A stretch of 64,000 nucleotides of DNA from Xanthomonas massiliensis (GTDB lineage Bacteria; Pseudomonadota; Gammaproteobacteria; Xanthomonadales; Xanthomonadaceae), in NCBI RefSeq assembly GCF_900018785.1, contig NZ_FCOY01000005.1, positions 248,001 to 312,000 of the forward strand, given 5' to 3'. The notes below the pieces were generated by a model, which searched no databases, was not told where the DNA came from, and saw only the letters and a program-made list of their open reading frames with translations. The translations under genes were made by a program, and so were the position numbers. This document shows positions 54,442 to 63,614 of this stretch, in pieces. The number at the start of each line of letters is the position of its first letter. Position 1 is the first letter of the stretch.

Positions 54442-56037
54442 TCACCAGCCCGCCACGATGCCGTCCGAGCGCGGGTCGGCCGCTCCTTCGAGGGTGCCGT
54501 CGGCGTGGCGCACCAGCGCGCCGGCGTGGCCCATCACCGAGGTGAAGGCGGGCATCAGCTCGACCGCATGGCCGGCCGCGCGCAGCGCCTGCACCACCGC
54601 CGGGTCGAAGCGGTCCTCGAGCTTGAGCGAGGTGCTGTCCTCGCCCCAGGTGCGGCCGAGCAGCCAGCGCGGCGCGGTGACCGCCTGCTGCAGCGGTACG
54701 CCGTAGCGGGCGTAGCGGCTGAAGATCGCGGCCTGGGTCTGCGGCTGGCCTTCCCCGCCCATGGTCCCGTAGCTCATGACCCGGCCGTCGTCGAACACCG
54801 CCAGCGCCGGGTTGAGGGTGTGGAACGGCTTGCGGCCGGGCTTGAGCGCGTTCCAGCCGTAGCGGGCGAGGCGGAAGCTGCAGCCGCGGTTCTGCCAGGT
54901 GATGCCGGTGCGCGGCAGCACCAGCCCGCATCCGAACTCGAAGTAGGTCGACTGGATGCAGCTCACCATGCGGCCGGCGCCGTCGACGGCGCCGAACCAG
55001 CAGGTATCGCCGGGCTGCGAGGGCTGCGGCCACGGCAGCGCGCGCGCCGGGTCGATGCGCGCGGCCAGCGCGTCGAGCGCGGCATCGTCGTCGAGCAGCG
55101 CCTGCGCGTCGAGGCGCATGTAGGCCGGGTCGCCGACCTCGGCGTCGCGCACTAGGAACGCCTGCTTGGTCGCTTCCACCAGGCCGTGCAGGTGGTCGAA
55201 GCCATCGGCCATGTCGGCCTGCAGGCGCTCGAACAGGGCCAGGATCAGCAGGGAGGCCAGCCCCTGGGTCGGCGGGGCGTGGTTGTAGAGGGTGGCCTCG
55301 CGCAGGCGCACGTGCAGCGGCACGCTGGCTTCGGCGCGGTGCGCGTGCAGGTCGTCCAGGGCGAGCGGGCTGCCGAGCGCGGCCAGGTCCTCGGCGATGG
55401 CCGCGGCCAGCTCGCCGCGATAGAGATCGTCCAGGCCGGCGTCGGCCAGGCGCTGCAGGGTGTCGGCCAGCCGCGGCTGGCGCAGCGTGTCGCCCTCGCG
55501 CAGCGGCCGGCCTTCGGGCTCGAAGATCGCCGCATAGGCGCCGGGCTGCACCCGCAGTTCCGGTCCCTTGGCCTGGGCGATCTGCGCGCCGCCGGCGCTG
55601 ACCGCCACGCCGTCGCGGGCCAGGGCGATGGCGTCCTCCAGCAGGCGCGCCAGCGGCAGCGTGCCGTCGCCGGAGGCCAGCGCCAGTGCCCAGCCGGACA
55701 CGGTGCCGGCGACGGTGTTGGCCGCGCCCGGGCCGCGCCACGGGATCGCCTCGGCACCGGCGTAGAAGTCGAGCGTGGCAGCGTGCGCGGCACGGCCGCA
55801 GGCGTCGATGGCGTGCACGCGGCCGTCCGGCTCGCGGACCAGCCAGAAGCCGTCGCCGCCGATCCCGGTCATGTGCGGATAGACCACCGCCAGCGTGGCG
55901 GCCATCGCCACCGTCGCCTCCACCGCGCTGCCGCCTTCGCGCAGCACGTCGCGACCGGCCTGCGCGGCCAGGTGGTGCGGGGCCACCGCCATGCCGCGGC
56001 GCGAACGCAGGGTGTGCAGCATCAGGCGGCCCTTCAT
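54442..56037 (-). CDS. hpxW: gamma-glutamyltransferase-family oxamate amidohydrolase, HpxW-like
   Basis: A 531-residue Ntn-hydrolase of the GGT family without a signal peptide. The proenzyme break lies before the Thr of QPGDTCWFGAVD (~340), the position of the autocatalytic Thr. ATVAMAATLAVVYPHMTGIGGDGFWLV (~43-69) and YNHAPPTQGLASLLIL are GGT-type blocks, and SYGTMGGEGQPQTQAAIFSRY near the C-terminus is also typical. It overlaps the amidase gene (TGATG), matching the hpxWXY order of Klebsiella, so oxamate hydrolysis to oxalate is the likely job. Confidence 0.78.
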   Translation of the reverse strand: MKGRLMLHTLRSRRGMAVAPHHLAAQAGRDVLREGGSAVEATVAMAATLAVVYPHMTGIGGDGFWLVREPDGRVHAIDACGRAAHAATLDFYAGAEAIPWRGPGAANTVAGTVSGWALALASGDGTLPLARLLEDAIALARDGVAVSAGGAQIAQAKGPELRVQPGAYAAIFEPEGRPLREGDTLRQPRLADTLQRLADAGLDDLYRGELAAAIAEDLAALGSPLALDDLHAHRAEASVPLHVRLREATLYNHAPPTQGLASLLILALFERLQADMADGFDHLHGLVEATKQAFLVRDAEVGDPAYMRLDAQALLDDDAALDALAARIDPARALPWPQPSQPGDTCWFGAVDGAGRMVSCIQSTYFEFGCGLVLPRTGITWQNRGCSFRLARYGWNALKPGRKPFHTLNPALAVFDDGRVMSYGTMGGEGQPQTQAAIFSRYARYGVPLQQAVTAPRWLLGRTWGEDSTSLKLEDRFDPAVVQALRAAGHAVELMPAFTSVMGHAGALVRHADGTLEGAADPRSDGIVAGW

Positions 56038-57503
56038 CAGGCGATCCTCCGCAGGCCGTCGTCGGGCGGGCTGCTGCCGACCAGGCCGTCGCGCTCGAGC
56101 CGGGCGGCCAGGGCGAACAGCCGGTCCTCGCGGCCGGGCGCGGCGATCAGCTGCAGGCCCAGCGGCAACCGGCCGGGACGCCATAGCGGCGCCGCCAGCA
56201 CCGGGCAGCCGGCCAGCCCCAGCGGCTGGGTGAAGATGCCCAGGTTGGCGCGCGCGGACACCGGCTTGCCGTCGATCTCGATGCTGTCCTGGTCGGAGCG
56301 CGGGGCCACGCACGGCACCGCCGGGGCCACCAGCACGTCCACCTCGTCCCACAGCCGCGCCATCGCCTGGCGGAACCAGGCGGCGAACTGCTGCACGTCC
56401 AGCAGCACCCGTGCGGGCTGCTGCAGTCCGGCGAGCAGGCGGTCGCGTACCGCCGGGTCGAAGCCGGCGGCGTTCTCGCGCAGCGCGGCCAGGTGGCGAT
56501 GGCCGCCCTCGATGCCGGTCATCACGAACGCGGCCGCGCGCGCGCGCTCGGCCTCGGGCAGTTCGACCAGCCGCGACACGCCCAGGTGCGCGGCCACCGC
56601 GTCCAGACCGGCGGCCAGCTCGGCATCGAGGTTGCGCGCGAACCAGCCGCCGAGGCGGGCGATGCGCAGCCGCGCCGGATCGGGCAGCACGCAGGCATCG
56701 GCGGCCATCACCCGGTACACGCGCAGCAGGTCGTCCACGCTGGTGGCGAACGGGCCGGCCACGTCGAGCGCGTCGACGAACGGGAACACGCCTTCCAATG
56801 GCACCCGCCCGTGGGTCGGGCGCAGGCCGTAGATGCCGCACAGCGCGGCCGGCACGCGGATCGAGCCGTTGGTGTCCGAGCCGAGCGCGAACGGCACCAG
56901 GCGCGCGGCCACCGCCGCCGCCGAGCCGCCGGAGGAACCGCCGGCCAGGCGCTGCGGATCGTGCGGGTTGGCGGTGGTGCCGTAGTGCGCGTTGACGGTG
57001 GCGAAGCCGTAGGCGAACTCGTCCATGTTGGTGGTGCCGGCGAGCACCGCGCCGGCCTGGCACAGGCGCCGGACCACCGCGGCATCGTGCGCGGCCGGCG
57101 CGGCATCGGCGCGCATCGCCGCCCCGGCGGTGGTCGGCAGGCCGGCGACGTCGAACAGGTCCTTGACCGCGAACGGCACGCCGGCCAGCGCGCCGCCGTC
57201 GCCGCCAGCGGCAACCGCCGCCTCCACCTGGGCGGCGCCGGCGGCAAGGCGCTCGGGCAGCAGCCGGGTGAAGGCGGCCAGCGCCGGATTGGCGCGTTCG
57301 ATGCGCACCAGGGTGTCCTGGGCGTTGCGTCCGGCCTGGCCGTCGCCGCGGCGCGCCTGGTGCAGCAGCGTGGCGATGGCGCCGGGGATGGGGGTGACCG
57401 CCGCCGGCGGCGCGGGCGAGAACGTCGCCAGCAATCGCGCGTAGCCGTCGAGCAGGGCGGTGTTGCACGCGATGCCGGGCTGGTATTCGGTGGGGATGTG
57501 CAT
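56037..57503 (-). CDS. hpxY: AtzE/HpxY-family amidase with an HpxX-like N-terminus
   Basis: A 488-residue amidase-signature enzyme. Catalytic Lys is in PFAVKDLFDVAGLPTT (~110-125), the Ser in AGGSSGGSAAAVAA (~190), and the second Ser in GSDTNGSIRVPAALCG (~210). The usual AtzE start is near ~43. Before it lie ~40 residues (EYQPGIACNTALLDGYARLL, then ATFSPAPPAAVTPIP) that resemble the DUF4089/AtzG-HpxX small subunit, which is normally a separate 60-70 residue protein. It probably acts on oxalurate or a similar ureide, with HpxZ and HpxW. It is the first gene of the pair. Confidence 0.83.
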   Translation of the reverse strand: MHIPTEYQPGIACNTALLDGYARLLATFSPAPPAAVTPIPGAIATLLHQARRGDGQAGRNAQDTLVRIERANPALAAFTRLLPERLAAGAAQVEAAVAAGGDGGALAGVPFAVKDLFDVAGLPTTAGAAMRADAAPAAHDAAVVRRLCQAGAVLAGTTNMDEFAYGFATVNAHYGTTANPHDPQRLAGGSSGGSAAAVAARLVPFALGSDTNGSIRVPAALCGIYGLRPTHGRVPLEGVFPFVDALDVAGPFATSVDDLLRVYRVMAADACVLPDPARLRIARLGGWFARNLDAELAAGLDAVAAHLGVSRLVELPEAERARAAAFVMTGIEGGHRHLAALRENAAGFDPAVRDRLLAGLQQPARVLLDVQQFAAWFRQAMARLWDEVDVLVAPAVPCVAPRSDQDSIEIDGKPVSARANLGIFTQPLGLAGCPVLAAPLWRPGRLPLGLQLIAAPGREDRLFALAARLERDGLVGSSPPDDGLRRIA

Positions 57504-57539
57504 GGCTTCGGGGCTTCGCTGTTTGTGTAGGGACGGCGT

Positions 57540-58097
57540 CGTGGGAGCGGTGTCAGCCGCCTTGCCGATGATGCTTGCCAAGCAAAGGCTTTCGCTCCTT
57601 GCGGAGCGAGTTGCCTTGATCAGCGATTCGGCTGCTGTGAAGCGTTGCGTTGCTCGTGCAAGGAAAAGGTAACCAAAAGAAGCGTTTCTCCACAGCCGCG
57701 GGCTGGTCAAGCGCGCCCTGCCTTCGCGCCCTGCGCACTACGCGCGCCAGTTTCGCGGATCCGGCAGGCATGTTCGGAAGGAGCTTGACCGCTACGCGGC
57801 CAAGTCCAGGGCAGTCGCCTCGCGGCGCCCGCCCGCTCGCCGGGGCGAAGCCGTGCTTCGCCTCTCCCGGCTCGCCCTGCCGTGCCGGAAACGGCGCACA
57901 TCCGTGTGCGTCGCTCCTGCGGGGCTTTGCCCGCTGGCTCCCGGCTGCGGAAAGGAACCGGGTAGATCAAAAGCCAAAGCGACAGCAACTCTCCCCGACC
58001 CGCGAGCACGGCCTTCGGGCGTTCATCGGCCACCAGCCGGTGGCCCGCAAGCGGATCTCCGCCCCCGGCGCTTCGCGCAAGGAAGGGGCGAAGCAAC
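57540..58097. repeat. repeat-like, hairpin-rich intergenic element
   Basis: This ~560-bp gap has no supported gene but contains several stems: TCGCTCC-TTGC-GGAGCGA near 57595, GGCGAAG-CCGTG-CTTCGCC near 57845 and CGCACA-TCCG-TGTGCG near 57895. Segments such as AAGGTAACCAAAAGAAGCG and GCGCACTACGCGCGCCAG are, from memory, of a type found many times in xanthomonad/lysobacter genomes. No copy is seen elsewhere in this window, so dispersal is not proven here. Confidence 0.5.
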
Positions 58098-58101
58098 ATG
58101 C

Positions 58102-59199
58102 TCACACCACCGGCAGCGGCGCGCCGACCGCCGGTGGCTGTTGGGCGGTCAGGCGCTCGATGAGCAGCGCTTCCAGCGCCGCCACGTCCACCTCGCGCAC
58201 CACCGTCTGCAGCCGTTCGCCCAGGCCGGGCTGGTAGCCCTCCGACCAGGACACGATGTCGCCGTAGCCGGCATCGAAGCCGGTGTTGACGTCGATGTAC
58301 AGCGGCTCGCTGGCGGTGGCCAGCCGCGGCTGCAGCCAGATCGCGGTGGCCAGCTCGTCCCACAGCGGGAAACCGGGTTCGCGCCGGCGCAGGGCATGGC
58401 CGATCGGGGTGTCGGCCGCACCCATGCGCGCCAGCAGCGCCGGGCTCAGCTCGGTGGCGGTGGACGGGTCCACCGGCACCATCGTCAGCTTGCGCCACGG
58501 CGCGCGGAACACGATGCGCGCGGCCTCCGGGTCCCAGCGGATGTTGAACTCGCGCCGCGGCGAGTTGACGAACTCGCGGGCGAACTGCCGCGCCGAGACG
58601 CTGTCCAGCCGCCGCTGCGGGTTGAGGCTGCCGCCCATGTACACCAGCTCGCCGACCAGGCCGGCGAAGGCCGGGTCCAGCGACTGCGCCAGTGCCAGGT
58701 TGGTCAGCGGGCCGGTGGCGACGATGCTGACCTGGCCGGGGTACTGCCGCACCATGCGCAGCATGAACAGCGCGGCGTGCTCCTCGCGCGGGCGCACCAC
58801 CGACGGGTTGCCCAGCGCCAGCTCGGGCACCACGTCGTGGGCGTGGTAGCGCGGCGCGCTCTGCACGGTGTCGCCCTCGACCCACTGTTTCGTCCACGCG
58901 CCCTTCCACAGCAGCTTGCCGTGCAGGGCCTCCCAGCGCTCGGTGGCGGCCTCGGAGTTGAGCAGCGGGAACACCGGGCCGGGCAGCACCGGCACCTCGG
59001 GGCGGCCGGCGATCTCCAGCAGCCGGCAGGTATGCGCCAGCGCCTCGTCGCGCCAGATGTTGCCGCTGACCGCGGAGATGCCCAGCACCTCGACCTCGGG
59101 CGATTGCAGCAGCAGCACCTGCGCGGGGGTGAAGCCGTCGATGTCGTCCTCGAGGATGACCTTGCGGCGCGGCGGGAAGGCTTCGGGCGGAATCGTCAT
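58102..59199 (-). CDS. nucleoside hydrolase-family protein, altered metal site
   Basis: A 365-residue protein of the inosine-uridine hydrolase family without a signal peptide. The N-terminal site reads VILEDDIDGFTPAQVLLL (~14-31) where the family has DxDxxxDDxxA: the second Asp pair is replaced by Phe-Thr, so Ca binding may be altered. VSIVATGPLTNLALAQSL (~160) and GELVYMGGSLNPQRRL are normal. AVSGNIW and RREFNIRWDPEAA hold other contacts. It lies 124 bp downstream of the TonB-dependent receptor in the same direction. Confidence 0.78.
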   Translation of the reverse strand: MTIPPEAFPPRRKVILEDDIDGFTPAQVLLLQSPEVEVLGISAVSGNIWRDEALAHTCRLLEIAGRPEVPVLPGPVFPLLNSEAATERWEALHGKLLWKGAWTKQWVEGDTVQSAPRYHAHDVVPELALGNPSVVRPREEHAALFMLRMVRQYPGQVSIVATGPLTNLALAQSLDPAFAGLVGELVYMGGSLNPQRRLDSVSARQFAREFVNSPRREFNIRWDPEAARIVFRAPWRKLTMVPVDPSTATELSPALLARMGAADTPIGHALRRREPGFPLWDELATAIWLQPRLATASEPLYIDVNTGFDAGYGDIVSWSEGYQPGLGERLQTVVREVDVAALEALLIERLTAQQPPAVGAPLPVV

Positions 59200-59224
59200 G
59201 CGCTGGGCGGGATCCAGGGAGGGA

Positions 59225-59283
59225 GCGGCCCGCCCGGGAGCGGGCCGCGGAAATGGGGGCGCCGCGCGTCGATGCGCGGCGCC
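59225..59283 (-). terminator. tandem hairpins after the TonB-dependent receptor
   Basis: Two perfect stems, GCGGCCCGC/GCGGGCCGC (59225-59248) and GGCGCCGCGC/GCGCGGCGCC (59258-59283, loop GTCGAT), lie between the receptor stop and the next start. They may attenuate transcription into the hydrolase gene. Confidence 0.6.
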
Positions 59284-59323
59284 GGGCGCGGCGGAAGCGG
59301 GCGCTCCCGCCACGATGCCACGG

Positions 59324-61630
59324 CTACAGGTCGAACGAAGCGCCGAAGGTGACCATGAAGGTGCGGTCCTGCAGCAGCTGCCAGGTCGCCGCGCTGGCGG
59401 CCGTGGTCAGGGACGTCGTCGAGGAGTAGTTCAGCGCCTTGCGGTCGCCGAGGTTGAACACGTTGACCTTCAGGTAGGGCTTCTTGAGGCTGCCCAGGTC
59501 CTGGAAGTTCCAGCCGCCGTTGAGGTTGAACACCGCGAAGCCGCCGGCGTAGGAGCCGGCCGCGTTGGTGAACGTGCCCCAGATGCCGCTCTGCACGGTG
59601 GCGCTCAGGCTGGCCCAGAACGGGCCGTCGGTATAGTTCAGCGCGGCGTAGCCGGCGTGCTTGGGCGTGTTGACCAGGGTGCTGCCGCCGATCAGGTAGG
59701 TGCTGGTGCCGAAGGTCAGGTCGTCCTGGATCGTGGCCTTGGTGTAGGCATAGGACGTGTACAGGTTCCAGTTGTCGTTGAACTTGTAGCTGAACTCGCC
59801 GTTGACGCCGCGCATGTGCACCGCGCCCAGCGGGAAGTACACGTACTGGCTGGTGACCGCGTCGGTGCCGCTGAACTGCTTGTTCTTGAAGTTGGTGGCG
59901 AACACGTCGATCACCGTGCTGACCTTGTCGCCGTAGAAGCGCCAGCCCAGGTCGGCGGTGGTGGCCTGCTCCGGATCGGCATCGCCCGCGCTCACGCTGG
60001 TGCCGTGGGCGGCGGCATAGGCGGCGTTGTAGACGTCGTCGATGGCCGCCAGCGCGATCGGCGCGCGGTAGGTCTTGCCGATGCCGAAGTACAGCTGGTT
60101 GGCGTCGTCGAGCTGGTACTTGACGCCGGCGCTGGGGGTGAACTTCTTGTAGTCCTTGCCGCCGGAGGCGTAGAACTCGGTGGTCGTGCCCCAGTTCGGC
60201 TGGTTCCAGTACCAGCCCTTGCGCGTCACCCAGGTGTAGGCGCCGCCGACGGTGACCGACAGGGCATCGGTCGGCGTCCAGGTGTTGTTGAGGAACACGC
60301 GCTTGGTCGGGGTGACCGCGTAGTAGCTGTAGGCGACGTACGGGCTGCCGTTGGTCGTGGGCAGGTAGTAGGCGCTGTTGTGGGCCCACAGGTCGGACAT
60401 GTTGCCGCCGGCATCCACGCCCAGGCGCGCGTTGAGGCCCTGCTGGCGCGGGCGTTCGTACAGGAAGCCGTACTCCAGGCTGTCGTTCTCGCTGAAGTCC
60501 TGCTTGAACTTGACGTGGATGCCCGGGCGGTAGGTGTCGGAGGTGTAGAAGTTGTAGTAGTTGCCCACGCCGGTGCCCGAGCCGGAACCGCCGCCGCCGT
60601 AGCCGTAGACGAAGTACGGCACCACCGACAGGTGCAGGCTGTCGGTCAGGGTGAACTCGCCGTCGAGGCTGGCGATCCAGCTGCGGAACGGGTTGGTCTG
60701 CAGGCCGCTGTAGGTGTTGGCCGAGGCCGGGTTGTAGAAGCGGTCGTAGCCGAGCTTGTAGTTGCTGGCCTGGGCCTGCGCCTTGGTCAGGGCGCGGTAG
60801 TTGTTCTTCATCTCGCGGTTGTACTGCAGCGAGGCGGTGATCGAGTTGCCGTCGTCGATGGTCCACACCGACTTGCCGTCGATCTTGGTCACCTTGGCCT
60901 GGCCGGCGCCGCGCCACAGGTCGGTCTGGTTGTTGGAATAGGAGAGCCACGAGCGCACCGGGCCGAGGTCGCCGGTGTTGTAGCGCACGAAGGTGCGCTT
61001 GTAGCTGTTGCTGCCGAAGCTCTGGCTGAGGTCCACGCCGGCGTCGTGGGTCGGGTCGACCGTGACCCAGGCGATGTTGCCGCCGGCCGCGCCGATCACC
61101 GGCGAGGTCACGCTGGGGAAGCCCTGCTCGACGGTGATGTCGCCCATGTTCTCGGTGTCGCCGTACTCGGTGGCGTACATCTTGTAGTTGCCCGAGTCGT
61201 TGATCGGCACGCCGTTGACGGTCACGCCCACTTCGTCGGCGGGGAAACCGCGCACGGTGAAGGCGCCGTCGTTCAGGCCGGTGACGTCGTTGGTGGCCGA
61301 GATCGCGCCCGGGATCGAGCTGAGCATCTGGGTGAAGTTGGCGCCGGGCGCGGCCTTCAGGATGGCCTCGCGGCCGATCGTGGACACGGCCTTTGAGGCG
61401 GCCTGGTACTGCATGTTGCCACCGCCGATGGACTCGATCTGGCCGCTGACCTGGATCGCGTCGAGCTGCTGCACGCGCTTGGTGGCGTTGGAGTTGGTGG
61501 TGTTGGAGGTGGTGGTGACGCTGCTGCTGTTGCGCGCGGCGGTGTCCTGGTCGGACTGCGATTGCGCCAGCGCGGCAGGGGGAAGACAGAGGGCGGAGCC
61601 GATGGCCAGGGCCAGGAGCGTGATCTTCAT
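59324..61630 (-). CDS. TonB-dependent outer-membrane receptor
   Basis: A 768-residue receptor with a signal peptide (ITLLALAIGSALCLPPAALA). A Ser/Thr/Asn-rich linker (~25-48) precedes a plug domain (~55-185) containing FTQMLSSIPGAIS and FTVRGFPADEVGVTVNGVPI. A 22-strand barrel follows, ending in aromatic DRTFMVTFGASFDL with C-terminal Leu. The residues just after the signal (LDAIQVSG) are the TonB box region. The likely ligand is a nucleoside or nucleobase, because nucleoside hydrolase, adenosine deaminase and NCS2 permease genes flank it; this is inferred from context only. Confidence 0.92.
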   Translation of the reverse strand: MKITLLALAIGSALCLPPAALAQSQSDQDTAARNSSSVTTTSNTTNSNATKRVQQLDAIQVSGQIESIGGGNMQYQAASKAVSTIGREAILKAAPGANFTQMLSSIPGAISATNDVTGLNDGAFTVRGFPADEVGVTVNGVPINDSGNYKMYATEYGDTENMGDITVEQGFPSVTSPVIGAAGGNIAWVTVDPTHDAGVDLSQSFGSNSYKRTFVRYNTGDLGPVRSWLSYSNNQTDLWRGAGQAKVTKIDGKSVWTIDDGNSITASLQYNREMKNNYRALTKAQAQASNYKLGYDRFYNPASANTYSGLQTNPFRSWIASLDGEFTLTDSLHLSVVPYFVYGYGGGGSGSGTGVGNYYNFYTSDTYRPGIHVKFKQDFSENDSLEYGFLYERPRQQGLNARLGVDAGGNMSDLWAHNSAYYLPTTNGSPYVAYSYYAVTPTKRVFLNNTWTPTDALSVTVGGAYTWVTRKGWYWNQPNWGTTTEFYASGGKDYKKFTPSAGVKYQLDDANQLYFGIGKTYRAPIALAAIDDVYNAAYAAAHGTSVSAGDADPEQATTADLGWRFYGDKVSTVIDVFATNFKNKQFSGTDAVTSQYVYFPLGAVHMRGVNGEFSYKFNDNWNLYTSYAYTKATIQDDLTFGTSTYLIGGSTLVNTPKHAGYAALNYTDGPFWASLSATVQSGIWGTFTNAAGSYAGGFAVFNLNGGWNFQDLGSLKKPYLKVNVFNLGDRKALNYSSTTSLTTAASAATWQLLQDRTFMVTFGASFDL

Positions 61631-62047
61631 GGAAGTACCTGTGTGTGTGGATCTGCGTGGATGAGCGGTGCGGCGGACAACGGTGCAGCGGCGGGGCGAG
61701 GCCATCCATGGGCCGGGTCGGTCGTTCGTCCTGGAGCGATCAGGGAGGTGGCAGCGGCGAAGCGTGGGGCGGGGCACCGCGATGGCGCTTCGTGTCTTGG
61801 TGCAAGGGGTGGACCGCCGGCGCCGCGACGCGGTGGCCGGCCTCGTGGACGGCAGGCCGCGCCGGTACCCGGCCGCTGCCGCAGGCAGGCGGGTTCCGGC
61901 CCGGCATGGGCAGGCAGGCCCGGTTGGCGGTGCGCGGTGCGTACGGCAGCACCGGGGTGCTGCCGCGGTGCCCGCGGTCGCGCCGGCCGGCGACGCCCGC
62001 CGCCGCCGCCGTGCGGATCCGCGCCTGCCGCAGGGACGGCGACGCGT
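61631..62047. other. receptor upstream region
   Basis: The 417-bp gap between the deaminase stop and the receptor start must carry the receptor promoter. Apart from a hairpin at 61944-61965, nothing was recognised. Confidence 0.4.
61944..61965 (-). terminator. hairpin after the adenosine deaminase gene
   Basis: CGGCAGCACC and GGTGCTGCCG form a perfect stem around a GG centre, about 80 bp past the deaminase stop. No U-tract is present, so it is a candidate only. Confidence 0.4.
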
Positions 62048-63610
62048 TCATGCCGCCGGCTCCTCCTGCAGCACCGCATCCTCGAAGCGGGCGAATTGCT
62101 CCTCCAGCCGCCATTGCAGGCCGGCCCGCGGACTGGCCTGCAGCAGCGCGCGGCAGGCCGGCGGCGGCGCCTGCCACGCCGCCAGGGCGGGCGCGCAGGC
62201 CGGCACCGGATTGCCGTCGGCCTGCCACAGGCTCGCACCGGGCAGGAAGGCGTGGCTCAGGCCGTTGCGCGCGATGCGCTTGAGCGCGGCGTAGTCCAGC
62301 CCGTGCTCGGTCACCGCGCGCTGGTATTCGCCGGTCATGTCCCCGCGCGATACCCCCTCGTCGTCGGTGGACAGCACCACCGGCACGCCGGCGGCCAGGT
62401 ACATCGCCAGCGGATGCACGCCGCCGCGCACGCCGAGGATCTGGTCGTTGCTGGTCAGGTTGACCTCGACCGCGACCTGGCGCGTGCGCATGGTGCGCAG
62501 CAACGCCTGCGGCGCGTCTTCGTGGGCCAGGTCGGTGCCGTGGCCGATGCGCGCGGCACCGGCGGCCACCGCCTCGCGGATGTGGAAGCGCAGGTCGGCC
62601 GGCGGCACCAGGCCCGGCGCCAGTTCGCCGGCATGCAGGCTCAGCTGCACCTGCGGGTAGCGGGAGGAGAAGAAACGGAACATCGCCATGTGCGCGCGGT
62701 AGTCGGCACGTGCGACCGGGGCGTCCTCCGGGGCGACGATGTTGACCCCGACATAGCGCGGGTCGGCGGCCACCAGGGCGTAGTTCAGCGCCATCTGCCC
62801 GAACACGAACGGCTGCGGCAGCGTGCGCAGCACGTAGGCAAGGTAGCGGTATTCCACCTGGCAGCCGGGCGAGGCGTCGGGCTGGCCGCAGCGCATCAGG
62901 CGCCGCACCTGCGCATCGGTGCGGTCGGTGTCCTCGCGTGCGGCGCGTACCAGCGCCGGCAGCTCGGGCGCGATCCGCGCCAGGTCCGCGGCCGGATCGC
63001 CGGCATCCCAGGCCGCCGCCTGCATATGCTTGCCGAGCACGTCGCTCTGGTCCGGGTTGAGGATCAGCTCCACGTAGCCCACCTGGTCGCGCGCGGCCTG
63101 TTCCAGGGTGGCGACGATGCCGTCGGCACGGCGCGCGCGGGAGATCGCGCCGAACTTGCCGAAGGTGGCGAAGAAGCGGTCGTGGCCCGAGGGCTGCTGC
63201 GCCGACGGCAGGAAGTTGCGCATCGACAGCGCGTCCACGACCTGCGCATACAGTGCCGGATCGCGCGCGCCCAGCCCGCGCGCCGGCACCTGGTCCGGGC
63301 GGCACGGCGGCGGCCGCAGTGCATGGTCCCCGTCCACGCACCAGCCGTCCTCGTCGGCCCAGCGCAGGAAATCCTCCGCGTAGACCGAGCCGCCGGCATG
63401 GTTGTGCAGGTCCGCGCCCTTGGGCATGCGCTGCAGGAAGGCGCGCAGCTGCGTCGGCGAGGCGCTGGCCTGCTGCATCAGCCGCCCGACCTGCGCCTCG
63501 CGCGCGGCTGGCGTGCCGGCCGGCCGGGCCTGCGCCGGCGCGGCCAGGGCCGCGGCCAGCACGAGCGCGGCCAGTGACCACGGGGACGGGGAGCGGCCGG
63601 TACGGATCAT
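62048..63610 (-). CDS. exported adenosine deaminase-family protein
   Basis: A 520-residue zinc deaminase with a signal peptide (WSLAALVLAAALAAPAQA). The metal site PKGADLHNHAGGSVYAEDFL (~63-82) has His-x-His, LSLHAGELAPGL (~303) the next His and Glu, RIGHGTDLAHED (~335) the substrate His, and LSTDDEGVSRGDMTGEY (~405) the Asp pair. It is longer than cytoplasmic Add (~330) and resembles ADGF/CECR1-like secreted deaminases. It would deaminate adenosine outside the cytoplasm. Start ATG 63610 is only four bases past the stop of the permease gene. Confidence 0.9.
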   Translation of the reverse strand: MIRTGRSPSPWSLAALVLAAALAAPAQARPAGTPAAREAQVGRLMQQASASPTQLRAFLQRMPKGADLHNHAGGSVYAEDFLRWADEDGWCVDGDHALRPPPCRPDQVPARGLGARDPALYAQVVDALSMRNFLPSAQQPSGHDRFFATFGKFGAISRARRADGIVATLEQAARDQVGYVELILNPDQSDVLGKHMQAAAWDAGDPAADLARIAPELPALVRAAREDTDRTDAQVRRLMRCGQPDASPGCQVEYRYLAYVLRTLPQPFVFGQMALNYALVAADPRYVGVNIVAPEDAPVARADYRAHMAMFRFFSSRYPQVQLSLHAGELAPGLVPPADLRFHIREAVAAGAARIGHGTDLAHEDAPQALLRTMRTRQVAVEVNLTSNDQILGVRGGVHPLAMYLAAGVPVVLSTDDEGVSRGDMTGEYQRAVTEHGLDYAALKRIARNGLSHAFLPGASLWQADGNPVPACAPALAAWQAPPPACRALLQASPRAGLQWRLEEQFARFEDAVLQEEPAA

Positions 63611-63614
63611 GCAG

